Shown in pieces: positions 62,445 to 64,000 of a DNA stretch of 64,000 nucleotides. The stretch comes from Pseudothauera nasutitermitis (lineage in GTDB: Bacteria > Pseudomonadota > Gammaproteobacteria > Burkholderiales > Rhodocyclaceae). The position numbers were made by a program, and so were the translations under genes. A model generated the notes under the pieces. That model did no database searches. It saw nothing but the letters and a program-made list of their open reading frames with translations, and was not told where the DNA came from. Location: positions 434,001 to 498,000 of the forward strand of contig NZ_SSOC01000003.1 of assembly GCF_004801295.1 (NCBI RefSeq), given 5' to 3'. The stretch's first letter is position 1; every line of letters begins with the position of its first letter.

Positions 62445-63479
62445 TCAGGTTTCGTCGGATTCGCCGGAACCCACCGCCGCGCGCCCGAGGCGGTCGGCGA
62501 TGGCCGACCAGGCGGGTACGGCGGGCGGCGCTTCGACCAGCAGGCAGTCGGCACCCAGCGCATCGAGGGCGCGCAGGTGGGCGTACAGATCGTGGGCGTA
62601 GCGCCCGGGGTCGGGGCCGGCCGCCACCCACTGCAATCGGTCGTCACCCGGATACGGGCAGGCATGGGCGAGCACGGCCACGTGCCGTCCCTGCGCGGCC
62701 AGGCGCACGGCCTCGGCGGCCAGCTCCGAGCCCGGCAGCAGGCGCAAGGCCGTGGCCGGCGCGTAGTGCGCGGCCAGCGCACCGGAGACGCGCGGGGCGT
62801 GCTGTTCCGGTTGCGCGGCGCTTTCTCCGCGCACGCGGGGGCGGCGGCCGATGACGCGGGCGATGCCCTCGGCGGTGATCGCGCCGGGGCGCAGGATTTC
62901 CGGTTCGTCGCGCGACAGGTCGAGGATGGTGGATTCGATGCCCACCTGGCACGGCCCGCCGTCGAGGATCAGGTCCACCCGCGCCCCCAGTTCCTGTTCC
63001 ACGTGCGCGGCGGTGGTGGGGCTGATGCGCCCGAAGCGGTTGGCGCTGGGCGCGGCGATGCCGGAATCGAAGGCCTGGAGCAGGGCCAGCGCCACCGGAT
63101 GCGCGGGCACGCGCAGGCCCACGGTGTCCTGCCCGCCGGTGACCACGTCGGGCACGTCGTCCTCGCGCGGCAGGATCAAGGTGAGCGGGCCGGGCCAGAA
63201 GGCGCGGACGAGCGCGAGCGCTTCCTTGGGAATGCGGCGTGCCCAGCGCGACAGGTGTTCGGCCGAGGGCAGATGGACGATCAGCGGATGATCCGCCGGG
63301 CGCCCCTTGGCGTGGAAGATGCCCGTGGCGGCCGCCGCATCGAGCGCGTCGGCGCCCAGGCCATACACGGTTTCGGTGGGCAAGGCGACGAGTTTGCCAG
63401 CGCGCAGCAGCGCGGCCGCGCGGGCGATGTTCTCGGGCGTGGGCGCGACGATGCGGGCAGGCTGCGCGGCGCCGCTCAC
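62445..63479 (-). CDS. Threonylcarbamoyl-AMP synthase (Sua5 type)
   Basis: 344 residues from GTG 63479, with AGGAGG 8 nt ahead; upstream in-frame codons back to 63755 are read-through of the purK antisense frame. Makes threonylcarbamoyl-adenylate for t6A37 of tRNA. YrdC core: VALPTETVYGLGADA, KGRPADHPLIVH, GIESTILDLS, then a Sua5 C-terminal domain (~230-344, HYAPATALRLLPGSEL). Longer than the single-domain TsaC. Follows purK by 79 nt. Confidence 0.93.
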   Translation of the reverse strand: MSGAAQPARIVAPTPENIARAAALLRAGKLVALPTETVYGLGADALDAAAATGIFHAKGRPADHPLIVHLPSAEHLSRWARRIPKEALALVRAFWPGPLTLILPREDDVPDVVTGGQDTVGLRVPAHPVALALLQAFDSGIAAPSANRFGRISPTTAAHVEQELGARVDLILDGGPCQVGIESTILDLSRDEPEILRPGAITAEGIARVIGRRPRVRGESAAQPEQHAPRVSGALAAHYAPATALRLLPGSELAAEAVRLAAQGRHVAVLAHACPYPGDDRLQWVAAGPDPGRYAHDLYAHLRALDALGADCLLVEAPPAVPAWSAIADRLGRAAVGSGESDET

Positions 63480-63525
63480 TGGACGACCCTCCTGTCGCTG
63501 CGCGACATCCTCCCCGGGGGAGGAC

Positions 63526-63560
63526 GAGCGCCTCCTTCGGGCGGCCGGGCGGAGGCGCTC
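63526..63560. repeat. Inverted repeat between purK and the Sua5 gene
   Basis: GAGCGCCTCC and GGAGGCGCTC around a 15-nt GC-rich loop, overlapping the purK stop codon. Another short palindrome (CCTCCCCGGGGGAGG) lies just after it. Role unknown; an RNA hairpin at the gene junction is likely. Confidence 0.6.
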
Positions 63561-64000
63561 ATGCGTCGCGGATGCCGATGGCCGCTCGCGCCGCCATGGC
63601 GCGCTCCAGCACCGCGGCGGAGTCGTCGCCGACCACGGTGAAGTGGCCCATCTTGCGCCCCGGGCGGGCGTGGTGCTTGCCGTACAGGTGCAGGCGCAGG
63701 CCGGGCACGGCGTGCAGCACGGACCAGTCTGGCTCGCGGTAGCGCCCTTCGGCATGGCCGCCTTCGTACCACAGCTCGCCGAGCAGGTTGACCATGACCG
63801 CCGCCGAATGCTGGCGCGCCTCGCCCAGCGGCAGGCCGCACAGCGCGCGCACCTGCTGGTCGTACTGGCTGCTCATGCAGGCGTCGAGGGTGTGGTGGCC
63901 GCTGTTGTGCGGGCGCGGGGCCATCTCGTTGACCACCAGTTCGCCCCGGCTGACGAAGAATTCCACGCCCAGCGTGCCCACGTAGCTGAGCTTCTCGGCG
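63559..64000 (-). CDS. purK: 5-(carboxyamino)imidazole ribonucleotide synthase, 5' part missing
   Basis: Only the C-terminal ~146 codons are in the window; the frame runs to the edge. ATP-grasp residues FFVSRGELVVNEMAPRPHNSG and HTLDACMSSQYDQQVRALCG match PurK, which uses ATP and bicarbonate on AIR in purine synthesis. The final part (GHFTVVGDDSAAVLERA) is the PurK C-terminal domain. Confidence 0.95.
   Translation of the reverse strand, partial: AEKLSYVGTLGVEFFVSRGELVVNEMAPRPHNSGHHTLDACMSSQYDQQVRALCGLPLGEARQHSAAVMVNLLGELWYEGGHAEGRYREPDWSVLHAVPGLRLHLYGKHHARPGRKMGHFTVVGDDSAAVLERAMAARAAIGIRDA

Overview
The window is a stretch of housekeeping chromosome from a high-GC (about two-thirds G+C by eye) betaproteobacterium, most likely Rhodocyclales (Azoarcus/Thauera-like). 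The evidence is the gene order (surE-pcm-nlpD-rpoS; thrS-infC-rpmI-rplT-pheS-pheT-ihfA-merR-tRNA-Pro; gyrA-serC-pheA-hisC-tyrA-aroA/cmk-rpsA-ihfB-lapA-lapB), a tmRNA tag of ANDERFALAA, and the family types. The exact genus is inference. No insertion sequence, prophage, CRISPR array or transposon remnant was found. Coding density is very high, and no gap between genes exceeds 300 bases.

Layout. 1-5.3 kb: divergent ribosome-modification genes rlmD (cut by the left edge) and roxA, a small unknown gene, a helical lipoprotein, and dapA-bamC. 5.4-11.2 kb: a deacetylase-fold enzyme, then an overlapping moxR-DUF58-transglutaminase-mltB operon. 11.3-14.5 kb (minus): surE-pcm-nlpD-rpoS. 14.6-22.4 kb (minus): tRNA-Pro, a MerR regulator, ihfA, pheT, pheS, rplT, rpmI, infC, thrS and tRNA-Val, i.e. 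translation factors, with a strong terminator placed just before pheS. 22.4-29.7 kb (minus): lapA-lapB (LPS control), ugd, cysM, and the ydbH-ynbE-ydbL envelope lipid-transport set followed by an overlapping exonuclease gene. 29.8-40.9 kb (minus): gyrA-serC-pheA-hisC-tyrA-aroA::cmk-rpsA-ihfB, an aromatic amino acid/serine/nucleotide/translation supra-operon in which aroA and cmk are one fused gene.

40.9-49.7 kb (minus): a four-gene MdtABC-type RND efflux operon with its own outer-membrane channel. 50-53.5 kb (plus): a TRZ/ATZ-family deaminase (mtaD-like), ompA-like, ubiG and ssrA (tmRNA). 53.5-56.2 kb (minus): glycerate kinase and a GntP permease, a glycerate-use pair. 56.3-62.3 kb: small accessory genes (DUF4124, AraC regulator plus LysE exporter, ogt, a CBS-nucleotidyltransferase protein, a SIMPL protein and an unknown gene with a possible LexA-like site). 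62.3-64 kb (minus): tRNA-Ala(CGC), a Sua5-type threonylcarbamoyl-AMP synthase and the 3' part of purK, cut by the right edge.

The most notable points are the aroA-cmk fusion, the AUC start of infC, the terminator with no room for a promoter before pheS, three genes whose -10 boxes sit exactly 7 nt before the ATG (candidate leaderless mRNAs), a cysteine-bearing insertion in MdtB, and the orphan CBS-nucleotidyltransferase. No convincing new multi-gene system was identified.
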